From assembly GCA_024138015.1 (NCBI GenBank), contig JAMXBB010000007.1, forward strand, positions 87,224,482 to 87,288,481: 64,000 bases of DNA, read 5' to 3'. The DNA comes from Lumnitzera littorea (lineage: Eukaryota > Streptophyta > Magnoliopsida > Myrtales > Combretaceae). Below, piece by piece: positions 23,156-37,299 of this stretch. The notes beneath the pieces were generated by a model. The model saw only the letters and a list, made by a program, of their open reading frames with translations, had not been told where the DNA came from and searched no databases. Within the stretch, counting starts at the first letter, position 1. Every line of letters begins with the position of its first letter. The translations under genes and the position numbers were made by a program.

Positions 23156-26100
23156 TTATATTGATGCAATCCCATTTCCAGTTCTCCCGCAACTATATTT
23201 CTTCAGTTTTCTTCTCCTTAAATTGCTTGCCCTGCATGATAAAGAATTACTGACTGCTTAAGCATAAGCCTTGCGGGGCAAAACTAAGCAGATAGGTATT
23301 GCAGGCAAGGTTGATTCCACAAACATGACTCGAGCTTAAGCAATATGTGAAAGGATCAAAAACTGCCAATGGTGGTTGTAAATGGCGAAAGTGTGCAGCA
23401 AAGCATGGCTTAATCATAACCTATAAGCTACTAACCTAAGGAAGAAGTTCTAGAGTCTGATTGACTTGATTTTTATTCTCCACTGGTGTGATGCATGAAA
23501 CATTATTTGAGAAGTCAATTACCATTAAAAAGTTTCATACTCACCAGTATTGATTTTGCAATATGAACGAATCTGTCTTCACCTTTTTCCCATCATCATT
23601 GCGATTCCAGTGGTAGAATGCATGTGTCCTGTTTAAAATTTCAAAGGTGGAATGGCCATAACTGGCTTCACGAAAAGCAGAATAATCAGGCTGTGGATCT
23701 CTAAACCTGCAATTGCCAAAGAAATGATCAGTCCAAAACTCTGAAAATAAAAAATCTGATTGCTATTCTTAGGGTCAATTACCTTCCAGCAAGGCCTTCT
23801 TGATTGCCTCCATCACCAACAGTTATGTACACAGGAGCAGATTTGTCCGGTATAGGGTAAAGGTAACCAGATGATACATTGTAGTGAATATTTGAGATTC
23901 GGTACTGTCCATAGAAAAAAAACTTTGAGAAACTTCTAGAAAAACTTTAGAAATTTAAGATAGATACAAATTGGAGTGCAAACTCAATTCAACGAACAAA
24001 TATAGGTGATACAGGTGATGCTTTTTATGGAAAATACATTATGCAACCTCCTAGTTAAACATAAATGCAAATGATTGTTTGATCACGCAAATTTGTCCCT
24101 AGTCCAAACTGGAGGTTTAGAAAGCATTTTAGGCAACTGAATTTCATCACATGCTTTTCAATGTTGAAGCACAGGCTTAACTGATCAAATTATCAACCAT
24201 AATATAATTAGAAATGGAAAAGAACAAAAGCTGTAACTTAGAAAATAGTAAGAATATAAGAAAATATATAAAAAGGGCACAAAACAAGTAAAGCAAGGAC
24301 TAAATGTCATATTTATGTACTTTTTTTATCAGGTACAGCAGAGGTGCCACTAAGTATAACATTAAAATTTAAGAGCCATACCGATCTTTCATAGGCATGG
24401 ACATGTCCAGCAAAAACCACATCAACTCTATTCTGTACAAACCACTCCTCAAATACCACCCGCATACTTTCACCCTCCATGAAATGAACATCATTGCTGC
24501 TATATAATGGAACATGCATGAGTACAATCAGCCAAGGCGTCTTCTCCCTGTCCACCCTTTTAAATTCGTCCCTTAGCCACATCCACTGTGGGGTGTATTT
24601 CACTGTTCAAAATCTTTCCTTGATCAGCTTTTTAGTCATAGAATATTGGCAAATACACACAAAACCGCATATTGATAAAAGGACAAGCGGTTTCAAGCAG
24701 AAAATGATCAGGCATGATGTGGTAACTATGGACAGTGATGTGATCAATAACTCAGGAAAAGAAATTACCAAAAGGAGAATAGCTTGATAGCGCAATTATA
24801 TGTGCTGATGCTCGTCTGATGGCATACCAAAGAGGATTGTTGCTATTGGAAGCCAAATAAGGGGTAGCATAACGCTGGAGATATGACTTGAAAGGAACAA
24901 CTTCACCCTTTATGTGAAAAATACAGGGAGGTCAGGAAGATGGAAATAAATAATAAATAAACATAGAAGCTATAACTAAGTGTTAAAAAAACTTAACAAC
25001 AGGAAGGACATAAGTGTATGAAAATTCGGGATGGCATAAATCTACTTAAATGATATGCTTTCTTGAAACAATGGGGAAGTTTTGCATTATGTTATCTTTT
25101 GTCACAATTCCTAGGAAGATATTTGGTTAAACTCTTAATTATATCTATATAGGATGGATTGTGCCCTTTGCAATGAAGTCTAATTCTGCTTCTCAGAAGT
25201 GATATGAGAGAAATAAATTTGGGTAAAGCAAATCAATGGAGTTGCTTGTCTGTCAAAAGTGTATTATTTGGCTTAAAAGAAGCTGGATATCCTTTCAAGG
25301 GAACTGCCAAATAGTAAAATACAAAAGAGGTATCTTTCGTTCTTCCTTACAAGCAATGGTCTCCCGAAGGAATTGATGCAATACAAGAAGCTAGTCACAT
25401 TAAGACATCGGTTCCCCATCTATTGTAATGAGCAAACAAATCAATTGGATGAAAGAGGGGTATAACATCAAGCTTGTACATGTGCCCTTAAAGCTACTTG
25501 ATTAGCTATGGATATAAACAAAATGTATAAAAAAGGTTCATAATTCCAGTTACAATAATGTTGATTTCATGGGCATCCAGGATTTTATCTCTAACCACAC
25601 CTTTTTAGTCAGAGATAAAAATTTCAATAGATATTGGAAATTTAGAAATTTACTCCACAAAGGTTTGGGAAATGAAAGTTCAGAGATTTCTCCGATGACC
25701 TAACAAAAAATGTGAACATTCACATGAGAATTATGATTTTACCATGTAAGGCATGTAATCTATTTCATGATTGCCAGCAGACCAGATCCAAGGATGAAAT
25801 GCTGTGCTTCGTTCTATAAAGCGACCCCATGTGTCCCATCGTAAACCAACGTCATTATACTGATATCTATCGGCATAAGAGAGATCCCCAACAAATAGCA
25901 CAGTCTCTGCTCCACTATGCATGTAATGCTCAAGAGTGGAAAGTGAATTATAAGTCTGTCCAAGATCGCCTGCAAAATTTAAATATTCATAGATAACAGG
26001 ATCCTACCATTTTCCCAATGATGATATTGGTTATCAAGGCTAGGTTAACCAATTGACACCCTGTGGGGAGGAATTGCATGTTTAAATTAAAATAAATCAA

Positions 26101-27433
26101 AGAGAATTCATGATTATGAAACTTCAGCTCAAGAACTAGATGATGACAAATAATTTACTCAGCTAATGTAAAATAGATTTTAAGAGTCTGGGTTAGGTCA
26201 ATCCTTGTAAGGTAATGCTCAATTCCTTTTTACTTTATCTTATTTCTAATAATTATGCAATAACCACTGTCCTACCTTATTCCTTTTTCCTCTTATATAG
26301 TTAAGAACTTATGCCTATATGCTCAAGGTGATTTATCATTCCCAATGATATCAAAGGGCCCAGTCCTATAGTGGCAATATCCTACCCTTTCATACTGTTT
26401 TTAAGGTTCTGTACAACTTGACAACTTACCAATAATCCCAAACTTGTATGCAGAATGTGGACCAATTTTTGGAGGAGTGCGAAACCAAAATTCTCTAGTT
26501 GAATCTCCAGATCCAAGCTTATAATAATATTTTGTATCATACTGCAAGCATGAATGGGCCAATAATGGTTAAGCGAACAAACCTTGAATTACAAGGACAG
26601 CAAAAAGCTGCTTAACTAAAATGACCAATATGATAGCCTCAGCTATAGTACCAAGACAAGTATTTAAGGTCCTTTTCTCCAAAAAATGAGAAGTCACTAT
26701 AGACAGACAAACCAAAATGTTTAAGATTATGTATATATATTTCAAGTTGAGAAATTCATATTAACTAAAAAATTATGTCTGTTGCCATACAAATTTGTAA
26801 GTCCTTAGTTGAATAAATTATCACCTCAAGGCCATCAAGCAGACAATGGTGAATGTATCCTGATTTATACTTGTAAAAGCTGTAGTTAGTCATGGTCCCT
26901 TTTGCAGCCAAATCATATGCTTTCTCCATTTTGCTATATTGTACTTCACTTGGTCCTGGTTCATCAGCTGTGACCCAGGATATGATGACTGCTTTACCAT
27001 CGTAGTCACCCTGGGTGATATGAACCTGCAAAAGAAGACTCAAAGTGACTTTGATAGGGGGAAAAAGGAAGAAATAAGATGCTAATACTTCCTTTCTTGA
27101 AAGATGAACTGGCCCTTTTCCATTTCTACCCTTGATTTGCATGAATAGTTCTAGATGAAGTCAAGCTAAACATATTTTTTGGGCTGATCACACTCAGCAT
27201 TAACTATCACTTGTACTAAATTGCATATTTTTGCAAGTAATGACCATTTATATGCTTAAGTACAAAACTTGCTAACTAATTCATATAAACAAGGTTGAAA
27301 CTGAGCATAAGACATGCAGTAATATATAAAGAATATGAAGCCTGATATGATAGTGTTGTTTATCAAGTGAACATAAATTTGGAAGGATGAGATGGAATTT
27401 CAAGATCAGATTAGACAGCAGGACTCATATTTA

Positions 27434-27472
<39 letters not shown>

Positions 27473-27659
27473 CACTGATACTAACTTGCTGCGGTGCATT
27501 GTGGCCCTCTGGAATTGCAAATACTTCGTTATCTAGAGGAATGTCAACAGATGGCCATTCTGATCGTACAAAGGCACTCGTTCTTCTATTATATCCACTC
27601 TCCACAGGATAAAGGAAGACTAAAGATGCAAAGATAAATTGAAGGAGCAAGAACCTCAT
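23156..27659 (-). CDS. PAP26: Purple acid phosphatase, PAP26-like
   Basis: Dinuclear metallophosphatase hydrolysing phosphate monoesters. PAP26-type enzymes work in the vacuole and cell wall in phosphate recycling. Exons on the minus strand: 27659-27486, 27025-26825, 26541-26430, 25969-25743, 24907-24769, 24602-24382, 23904-23783, 23706-23545, 23231-23156. They join in frame to 477 residues, near the family length, and all junctions are GT-AG. Residues 1-21 are a signal peptide (LLLQFIFASLVFLYP). Metal ligands are all present: D164 (GDLG), D191 and Y194 (GDLSYADR), N229 (GNHE), H314 (VLMH), H351 and H353 (GHVH). NVSS near residue 367 is a likely N-glycosylation site. EWPSVDIPLD and the basic tail LRRRKLKK match PAP26 rather than other PAP subgroups. 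The gene appears intact and converges with the synaptotagmin gene. Confidence 0.95.
27439..27469. repeat. (GA)n microsatellite, about 15 units
   Basis: An uninterrupted GA run, CT on the coding strand of the phosphatase. It begins about 17 bases inside intron 1, immediately after the donor site. Confidence 0.95.
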
Positions 27660-27670
27660 TTGTCTGTCTT

Positions 27671-29475
27671 CTATCAGTAATCTAATTATGCATAGTCAAC
27701 TGAATTTAGAGAAGAATCATGTTGATAAAAAATCCATTATATGACCTTATGAGGCCAATGATAAGGCAAAACATTAGAAATGAGCTTGAATAATTCATGA
27801 CTACACATCTGTCAAAAAATGTTCATGTGAGCTTCTGGTTTGCTGTAGCACCATGCAAAATTGAGCAATGAACATAAAAAGAGGTTTGAAATCAACAAAA
27901 ACTCTACCGAGATCTAAAGTAAGGATTCTGAAGCATCCAAGGAAACAAATGGGCATCGCTTTTTCCAGAGATTGGAATGCATATTTGCACGGTAGGAAGA
28001 AGCTATTCGTTAGTTTATGTGCAGACTTGCTTTTGAAAGTTGCATCAAGATGAGATTATCAAAGATTTTTGAATAGCCATGGGGAATCACAGCAGTTGCT
28101 TCCACCCAGAAAAGCATGTGGTAGTGGTATAGTCTAGCTTGATTTCTGAAATAAGTCGCAGATGTGCATTAGCACCTCATGAATATACTTTAACATATAA
28201 AAAATTACTAAGGCATGAAGAGAAACTGAATGAATGCATATTGCTCTTCCATGTATGATAGATTTTGTGACTCAGTGTTTAAATCCTTGTACTTCAGTTA
28301 CCTTCTTAACAGAACACAATCCTCCAGAAGGGAATCAGTAACAGAAGAAACTATCTTCTCATTCAAGTTCAAGGATGGCTTTATTTCACATCTAATTTAT
28401 TTTGGAATTTGGACCTTTAAAATAGAAAATACTGGTCATTGGAAACAGTCTTAGTTTAAATGTAAATGCACTATCAAAGGAGGAAATTCATTTCTTTTCC
28501 TAAAATAGAAACCATTTTCCTCTACTCCCAGTCACTTTAATGCAGGACATTAAACACCACACAGACACACCAGCTGCAACCCTTACCCCCATCTCCAATT
28601 CCTAGATGTTGTTTAATTGTTCACTTTGCACATAATATTGTCAAATGGTAACAATCATTCGAAATTACAGAGGGCTAATCCATCAAATTTGATCAGCAAC
28701 AGTTAACCAGTAGTCCTAGTGCTTGATCATTTCGTTTTACTTTATCTGAATGTAATTTGCACCTAACCTAAAGGTAATCGATGTCTGCTCTTATCTGAAA
28801 TATGTAATTTGTCATTTATCCTTACAGTATCTTTTTCAGCTAATCACCTGATTTTACAACAGTGCCACAACGAAAAGAAAACAATCAACTAAACAGCCCC
28901 CGAATGTGTATTGATTTGGTCAAGAGGATTGCATAAACAGCTAAAATTTCTACGTGAGACTCAGGATTGATCTCTAAACCTGTTACTAACAGTAGCTGAC
29001 AGCATGTAAACTATGACTTTCAAGTTTTTTTTTTTTCCTCTTTGGTGAACATGACTTTCTTGTATAATTACCTATTTTCATAAACATCATCATTTGCATA
29101 CTAAATCACACAACAACAAACTCAAATAGAAACACATCTGCCCACTTGTAACTAAAACTACAACTAGATAACGCAAATTGCTAGCCCGAACCAAGATCGA
29201 TCAATAAAATCATCACTAGCCGCATTTATAATGCAACAATATGGAGGTCATGGATCTTGACCATAATAGAACAAGCTGAATTGCATTCCAAAATGAATAT
29301 TAGACATAAATCTATAAATACAATAAAGTCATCAACTGGAAAAGGTACAGATGATCGATTCACTACTAGTGTATATTGACTCACGAAACATTAACATTAG
29401 AGACGTACCGTGTCGCTGGGTTGCAAGATGAAGGCACGAAGAGGTAGAGAGTGGGAAAGAGATGGAACCGGTCAT
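27671..29475 (-). promoter_or_regulatory. 5' UTR intron, first non-coding exon and promoter side of the phosphatase gene
   Basis: An AG acceptor (27671-27672) lies 11 bases upstream of the start codon. About 1.7 kb further upstream a CT-rich minus-strand segment (29475-29409) ends ACACG before a good donor, GTACGTCT (29408-29401). This is the layout of a leader exon plus a 5' UTR intron of 1738 bases, common in plant genes. No ORF in 27700-29400 looks real. The promoter would lie at about 29480-29700, where I saw no convincing TATA box. Transcript data are needed to confirm the leader exon. Confidence 0.5.
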
Positions 29476-29699
29476 GTGTTTTAGCAGGAAATAAGATGGC
29501 AAGTGATGTAACTAGGAACTGAAAGTGGTGTTTGTTGCATTCCTTGTGTCAGAAAGATCAGAGCCCATAGTTCTGGACTTGGTCCTGGAACTTCTATGCT
29601 TCGCTGAGGACGATTCTGTTTGGTAGAATAAACCTTTGGTAGAATAGAACAAACCTTTAGTTAGGGTAAAACTGTTGTAGGAGTAGACATTCTTATTAT

Positions 29700-30266
29700 T
29701 AACAATAATAAATTTATCTAAAATATTATCATAATTACCATGCTAAGAATATCTCTCGGTCGCTATTGAGAAACATTATAATTATATAAAAATATGTTTA
29801 TTATGGTTTGTTGGCTATTGGATGGACTTTTCATAAAATAATATATCAATTAGAAAGAATTATATCTATAAAATAATACATTAGTTAGAAAAAACGATAA
29901 ACTATTAAAATAAACTATAAATGCTAATGGTTGTGTTATTTTGTATTAAACTAAGCTGCAAGAATCAAGGTTATTGTATTATAGTGGTATGAATATTGAT
30001 TTTCTAACGGAATTAACTTAAATTTAAATCCTCTTCCCATATTATAATATTGCGTAGAAATAAATAAATAAATTAAAAGATAAAACAAATAAGTTGCAAC
30101 CATTCAAAAAGTTATCACCTGTAACCATAAGAGCAACTCTACTACAACTACACTTACTTAGGCCATCACACCTCTAGTGAATGCCACCTTTACCATTTAG
30201 AATATTGAGTACTAGCAAGATAGATGTCTATATGAGATCTCATATTCAAGTGAAGAAAAAACGATG
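29700..30266. other. AT-rich intergenic DNA without recognisable features
   Basis: No ORF of note, repeat boundary or RNA gene was seen. Composition is strongly AT. Confidence 0.5.
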
Positions 30267-31786
30267 GTGTTAGAACCACGTAAAAAGACATTTTGATGAT
30301 AACAAAATGTATATACTTAATATTACTCATCAAGTCATTAAGTGCGTAGAAAAAAAGTCTATTTTTAAGAAACTCAGAGGATTAATTGGAACCAAAGAAA
30401 GTTTAGAACTTGAATATATTTTTAGAGGAATAACTTTGTTAGAAGCACGAAAACACAAGACAGAAGATAAAACAAAATTGAAGATGAAGGATGAAAAGAA
30501 AAGTTTAAAGAAAATAAATATTTCAAAAACTACAAAGAAACTAGGAGATTTTCAAAAGCAACACAGCAACAAAGAACTCACCAAAAGAATTAGAAGCTAG
30601 ACATAAGAAGTTAGACAAGTCTAGAAACCATATAACTTTAGAAATAATATTAGTTCACAAGTTAAATTGTACTATAGACATATTAAGAGCTACCTAGTAG
30701 AACAATAGAAGAAAAAACTAATTATGGAATTATAAGTTAAGACTTAATATTGAGATGAAGATATATTTGGGTAATATATTTGATTAGTCTGAGTAAACAT
30801 AGATGAATCAAGTCAAGAATTATTGGAAGAAAAGAAAGAATACTTTGTAGAGGCAACAGAATAAGAGAGTACAAATAATACACATTATTGATAGACAAAC
30901 AAAATCTGATAATAGATTAAGAAGAAAATCACAAGACTTTAAAGACAATGACTAAGACAATGGCTATTACCAAACAACAATTGAACATTGTATTCAAAGT
31001 CTATTTAAAGATTGGAGAACTAAGAACAAAAGATACGAATAGAAAAGGATACAAAGAATTATCGAATACAAAGAAAGCAAACTAGCAAAGTTGTTAAAAA
31101 AAGGTATATATGAGCTAAAGAGTTCTTGATCTATTGTTTGAGATTGAAAAACTAAGCTAAAGTATGAAGAACCACATGGTAACCCTCATGAGAGACTAAA
31201 AAGCTACTAAACTCTTTAAATTTAGTAGAGAACTATGTAAGAGAATAGTGAGGAGACTTTGTAAACTTACATAATCCTGTAATATGAGTTAGGTGGTGAG
31301 ATGAAGTTGTAAGAATTGTATATCTCATTCTAATTTCTTTCAAATAGTAGAAAATTTAGTGTGGAGGATTGGATCCTTAATACTAGGTGATGGAAGATTA
31401 GATTGAATCACAAGGGAAACCATTATAAACTGCTTACTTGATCTTCTAATTCTTTACTTTTTATTTGCTACATATTTACTTTATATGTTGACCGTAAGAT
31501 TTTATGGACACATTCATAGTAAATTAGAAGCATGTAAAATATATGGAGAATTTAATTGTAAGTTAAAGAAGAAATAAGATAATTCCTAGAAAGGTCATAT
31601 TAAGAATCATTTGTTAGGCTTTCGCATGCAAATCTTTGATATAAATTTATTAAATTTTTTACACATTATGAAGTAAGAGTAAGTTTAGTGTTATATGGTT
31701 AATTTTGAACAATAGAAACCAAGAAATAGTTAGAAATTAAAATTCAAGCGTAACAATAATCAATTCAACCCACCTTCTTAATTGTT
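30267..31786 (+). repeat. Possible copia (Sirevirus-type) LTR, solo or 5'
   Basis: The segment begins TGTTAGAACC followed by TTTTGATGATAACAAAATG, a motif I associate with the start of Sirevirus LTRs. It ends AATTCAACCCACCTTCTTA..GTTCA, the kind of C-rich end seen in the same group. The next bases, TTGGGACTAAGAG (31788-31800), resemble a damaged tRNA-Met primer site. No second LTR or gag was found. The lysine-rich ORF at 30307-30600 lies inside it and is probably chance. Confidence 0.35.
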
Positions 31787-31799
31787 CATTGGGACTAAG

Positions 31800-34121
31800 A
31801 GATAAACAAAACTTCAGTTCCCATTATAGCCCTTATTGTTAATTCTCATGCTAAGAAATTTCATATTGGTTTTCAATCTTCATCTTATTTTTAGACAACA
31901 TGATCTCATAATAAATTATTACTTCAAGAAACAAACTTTGTTTATAGTTCAAAGTTGTTGGGTTACGTCAATATCCCCATAGTTAACCATAAGTGGAATT
32001 CCTAAAGTCTCTCCGACCACTTTGAAAAAACTCCCAAAATTACATATATATATATATATATATGAAAATAATTAATTTATTTGAAAGATTATCATCATTA
32101 ACATAATAATAATATATATTTATAACTTATTTAAATATAATTACTATTCTTTTATTTAAATTATTAATTTTATATGACTATTAGTGATTATTCTATATTT
32201 TGTATATAAAATAATAGGCATATAAAAGACTTATAACTCTTTAGGAATATCTAAAAAGATATAATTTGATATAAGCCATGTAATTAAGGATTGCAACTCT
32301 TTACACAAAAAACATGTCCTTAGAGTAAATAATTTGACTAAAAAAAATGATCACATATTGGTAATAAAAAGGTGCAAATGACAAAAACTTGAAAATAATA
32401 GTAAATAGCAAAAAAAAAAAAAAGTATTACAAAAATGTATTGTTAATTAAGAGATATCGATGATAAAGCTTCAAAAATTTTATATTATAGTAGATAAATT
32501 AAAGTCCTACACCATGTGCAAATTTTGGTTCACAGTGCATTCATGTTGTGAAAATATATTCTATTTAAAGAATTAACTTAATTAACATATTAAGCATAAA
32601 TGTTTGTAATAATTTGAAATATAATATGAACTTTATTATGTAAATTATATAAGTACATATTGTCGTGCCTAGAAATAGCAAAGTTGTAACATTCTCATCG
32701 TATAAATTATCCTAAGATAGAAACCGATCTCATAGTTGTTATCGTAAATAGGATCCATATAAGGCATACTTAATTAAATTACTTTGAAGTATTCAGTTTA
32801 ACGCTTTTATATACAAAACCCTAGAAGCATCTCTTTAATGTACTTATAAACTTAGTTCCTATTTATAAGGAAAGTATATATATAGTCTCATAGTTTCATT
32901 AAAAACTAACAACTGAAATCAACTAAGTCGCCTAGGTGGCCCAAGTGACTTCTTAATAGATAAGAGAAAGTACAGAAAGAAACATAAGTCCAACTTGAGT
33001 CTTCATTTATCCCCATTCCCCTATGTATCAGTTATACATATCGCTTCACCTTTACTAAGAACTTACAAAAGAATCTATAATAATGTGAGCAATCGCCGCT
33101 TAGTAAAAGAGATAGAGACATAAGGATATACAAATGAACATAAGTAAGATTATCAAGTAGTTAGTTAGATGTCATACAACAAAACAAATACCATCTCACA
33201 ATGTTGTCTAGTTTGTCATGAGATTAAAAAAACTTTGCTCACTTTAATTTGGGTTTGAGGAATTTAGCACAATACACGACTTGTGCTCAAACACAGACTT
33301 TGTGCAATATTGACAATGCTCCTTTTGTGGTTACCTCAAAACCAGTGCCTATAACCTTATTATCGCCTTTTCTCCTATCACTTAGTTTGACTAAAGATAA
33401 GGAAGAGACCATTTTTGCTATATCTTTCAAAAGGGTCGGCATATGACTGGAGAATTTAATTGTTTCTCTTCGTGAGTTGTAATGCATATTAGGTTTGAAT
33501 TCTAGGCTAAGTTTAGTTCAATTCGATCCTAAGGGTGACCAACCATTTTCAAGTAATCTAGTTAAAGCAATATTTAAAGATACACATCACATGCATACAT
33601 CAACTACTTATAAGCACAAGCAACTACATACTTAAGTCCTTAAATACTTTAAAATAATATTGTAAAATGTGAAAGTATGATTCCAACATAATTAGAATAT
33701 TTGTTGCTCATGCTAGTTGTAGTTGTAGAGTATTACTTTATTGAAAATCCCTATATTATAAATGGTATATTTAATACTTGTATAGGTTATGAAAGATCAG
33801 TAATCTACTTATTATTCCTAGAATTGAGTTTGTCAATCTTAATTTAAAAAGTTATTTATAGTTTAGTGTTTAAATTTTAAGGTCATTTTAGATAGATAGT
33901 TCCCTAGGATAATTTTTGAATTACCTTCTAAATCATCCTTTGAGTTAGGTCAGCTTTAGGGTTCTTAACAAGGTACTTTTGACTTACTCTTTGAGTTTAT
34001 TTTTTGTTTAGAATTCTCATTTTAGCACCTTCTAAGTAAATTTTAGTATGAAATTTTACTTAACAAAGCTTTTGATCCATCATCTAACTTAGCTAAAACA
34101 CTTCATAGCTTAGTAATGGTT
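31800..34121. other. AT-rich intergenic DNA with a short (TA)n run
   Basis: A (TA)n run is present at about 32043-32063. No gene or RNA was recognised. ORFs near 33250-33490 on both strands overlap each other and match nothing I know. Confidence 0.45.
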
Positions 34122-34502
34122 TGTTCACTTCATTGAAGGGAAAAAAGAGGGGATAGAATTTCAATTCATATGAAATGGAATGAGGCTGTAGTTACTATTA
34201 CTTTGTTTAGTTGGATAAAAAGCAAACAATGAATGAAGGTGTAATAAAATTAAGATGACTAAAATATCTTTGTTATATCTTCTACTTCTTCTACAAAATA
34301 TCTCATATCTATGCTAGCCACACTCTCTCTCTCTTGTATTTCATCTACTATTTAACAAAAGTAATGTTTTATCTTAGTCTAATTTAGGAATTCCAAATAG
34401 AACTATTATTATGGGGCAAAAAATGAAGTGAACACTGTAATAGAAATATATAAGGAATAGTAATAAGGGAAAAATGAAATAATCATTCCCTTCAAGTGAA
34501 CA
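34122..34502. mobile_element. MITE-like inverted-repeat element
   Basis: The left end TGTTCACTTCATT (34122-34134) is exactly inverted at 34422-34434. An outer inverted match (TGTTCACTT..GAAGGGAA against TTCCCTTCAAGTGAACA, ending 34502) extends the arms. The size (about 310-380 bases) and lack of coding fit a MITE, perhaps with a partial internal duplication. No clear target site duplication was found. Confidence 0.45.
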
Positions 34503-36580
34503 TGCTATAAATATCCACATTCTCTCTAACTCCCAATTAGAATTAGATATGAACACACTCTCTATCTACTATTTACTTAGCATTTCATGAGAAAACTTGT
34601 TTAGCTCATTATATGAGTAAAAGCAACATAATCGTGTAATTTAAAATAACAATTTTAGCTTAAAAAACTTATGCATTCATAAAATCAACTACCTAAATTC
34701 AATCCAACACTCTTGTATATTATTAAAATACACTACAATTCAACCAAGATCGGAAACTTAGTTAATTTTTTGAAAAATCACAATATTTCAAAAAAATGTG
34801 AAGGTAACTATTTTTTAAAACTCAAAACTAGCAAAATTTGGACAAGTTGGTTCACTAAAACTTTTTACATAACATTAAGCTAGATATTATAGGTAGTTCA
34901 TAGAAATTTTTTGAATCTGACACTACATTGTTTAACATTTTGAAAATAAAATTGAAAATGGATCCAAACATAGGCATTTTTTAGGGGCAATATATGAAAT
35001 TACATAATTTTATTAAAACAATATTTTTTTTTCATGATTCTACATAAAAAAAAAAAACCTAAGAATAAATTTTTTTAGAATTTTCTAACATAATTTAGTA
35101 TTTTTAAGAATTAGATAAAAATTGGATAGAAATCAAACACTTACCGAAGATAGGCTTCTGGCAATTGATGGTGCTTGTAATGGTGTCGATCGAGCTAGAT
35201 GATGGATTTTCTATTGGGTGATGATGGTGGTTTGCTGTCAGGTGTTAGTTATCCTTGCAAACCTTAGGCGACTAGATTATGCACAAGTTTTTTTTATTAA
35301 AAAATTTTCCTAAATTTACTTTACTTCCCTTATAGTTTTCTTAAATTTTCCTAGACAATAAAATGACTAAAGTGAATGTTAGGAGTGAGAACTTGCTTTT
35401 ATAGGCAAGGGAGGGGTGGGTGGATTTATTTTTTAAGTAGACAAGTGTTAGTTTTGAGTATGTTTCTTAGCTTAAATGTAATTAGGTGTCCTTCATTTAG
35501 CCAAATTCCTTCCTACCTACTAATCCAATAATTTTTCGAGCCTCATTGTTGACTTTAATGTATTTTTTTTTTACACCTTTTGTTATTTGCATACTTATTA
35601 TTTAACTAATGGAATTATATTATGTATACATGTTGGGTTCTTTAGCTAATTACAATATATATTTGTACATGTTAACTATATTTGATGCATATAAATATTT
35701 TTAAATATTGTTCCATGTTATTTTATTAATTTATTTTTGAGAGCTCATTAAATATCAAAACCTGAATCATACATTTCCAATAATAACAAATAATATAGCT
35801 ATAGTTAGGTTTTCAATTATATTATTATTTAATTACACTCTTTTCAAAATCTAAACTTTTAGCATCACTTTAACTATCTTTTATAACCCCATCACAAATT
35901 TCGAGCTTAAATGGCAACTTTCATGTATACCTCAAATTTAAATGCTAAGACCCTAATTGTCAAATTGATATCATGTATTAACAGTTGTATCATTTTGACA
36001 CACATATAAATAGCATGTTTTGAATAAAAAATGTGTATTGTGACACATAATTCGAAATAAATAATAGCTAATAGCCTAAAACTATCAATATTAAAGTTAC
36101 AAGTGATAAAATAGAAGATTTTGAATAAACAAAAGTTATTACTAAAGAAAGGGTACTAAGTGCTAGAAATGAAAATTATAGTTGACAAATGATATTACAT
36201 ATTAATTAGGTGAAAATGGAAGAAAGAAACTTCTAAAATTGTATGAATAAAGGTTATATAATACAAATACACAAAAAAACCATTCATCATGTACAAATAC
36301 ACCTTTGAAACCTTCAAAAGTGATTTACTTCCTCATAACTTTTAAAAGATATACACTTTCCTTCCAAACCATGTGTACAACTTCCATAAATATCATTAAA
36401 GCTTATGCATAGCTATAACAAAACATCCTAGAAAATTCATCAAAAGTTGAGATTAAGAAGATAATTTCTACTATGACCTTATTGGAATACACACCAAACC
36501 TTAAAACCTAAGCCTTAACTCTCTCCGCTCTCATTCCTATGTGCCACCATCCCTCCTTAACTCGCTCCTCTCTAGGCATC

Positions 36581-36622
<42 letters not shown>

Positions 36623-37280
36623 TTTTTTATAACAAAAAAAAAAAAAAACTCTTCTTCCCCTAACAATGAAAAGAAAATATAAAAAAAAAAGAGGAAAACC
36701 CTAGTGCCTAAAATGACTTTTCAAGTATTCTCTTGTTCTTAAATCTTTCTACTTATCAGTTTAGAGAATTGTTATCTCTAACTAAACAATTTGTTTGGTG
36801 GCAACACTTTTACATTGGTGCATCAAAGGGGCTAATCACATAATTCAGTGAGAAATTAAGGATTTCATAGTTTTTTGAGATAAATAGTGAAAAGGGAATT
36901 GATTTTCATAGTAGACTGTTAATTGTTACAATAATATCAAATGTAACTTAGAATTGTAGTTTAATCCAAACATGCCCAAGGTTTCTCTTTTATTTTGTGT
37001 ATTTCCACTTTGTGACTACAATCCATGTACAAAATTATATTTATTCATGGTTAGTGGTATATTAATAATAAAAAAAAATTAATGTCATTAGTCTCATTAC
37101 TAGCCAACATCATCATCGATGGTAGTATATCAGATGATGGAATTTTTTGGATTAAATATCCACCATTGTGGGAAAATTAAGAGAATCCAAACTTTTCATA
37201 TAAGTGTGTTTTCTTTGATGAGGAAAGATACCTTAATCAAATGGAAAAGGTTAATACCTAAGAAGAAATGAGTAAGGATC
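34503..37280. other. AT-rich intergenic DNA
   Basis: No gene recognised. It contains a compound microsatellite at 36581-36622, (CT)n followed by (AT)n. Confidence 0.5.
36581..36622. repeat. Compound microsatellite (CT)n(AT)n
   Basis: About 11 CT units followed directly by about 10 AT units, then a T run. Visible directly in the sequence. Confidence 0.95.
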
Positions 37281-37299
37281 TAAATCTTTAATAGTAAAA

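Noticed and set aside
30307..30600. 97-codon lysine-rich plus-strand ORF
   Set aside because: Composition follows the A-rich DNA, no domain is visible, and it sits inside a likely LTR.
33249..33487. Overlapping 65- and 66-codon ORFs on opposite strands
   Set aside because: Neither matches a known family, and mutual overlap suggests chance.
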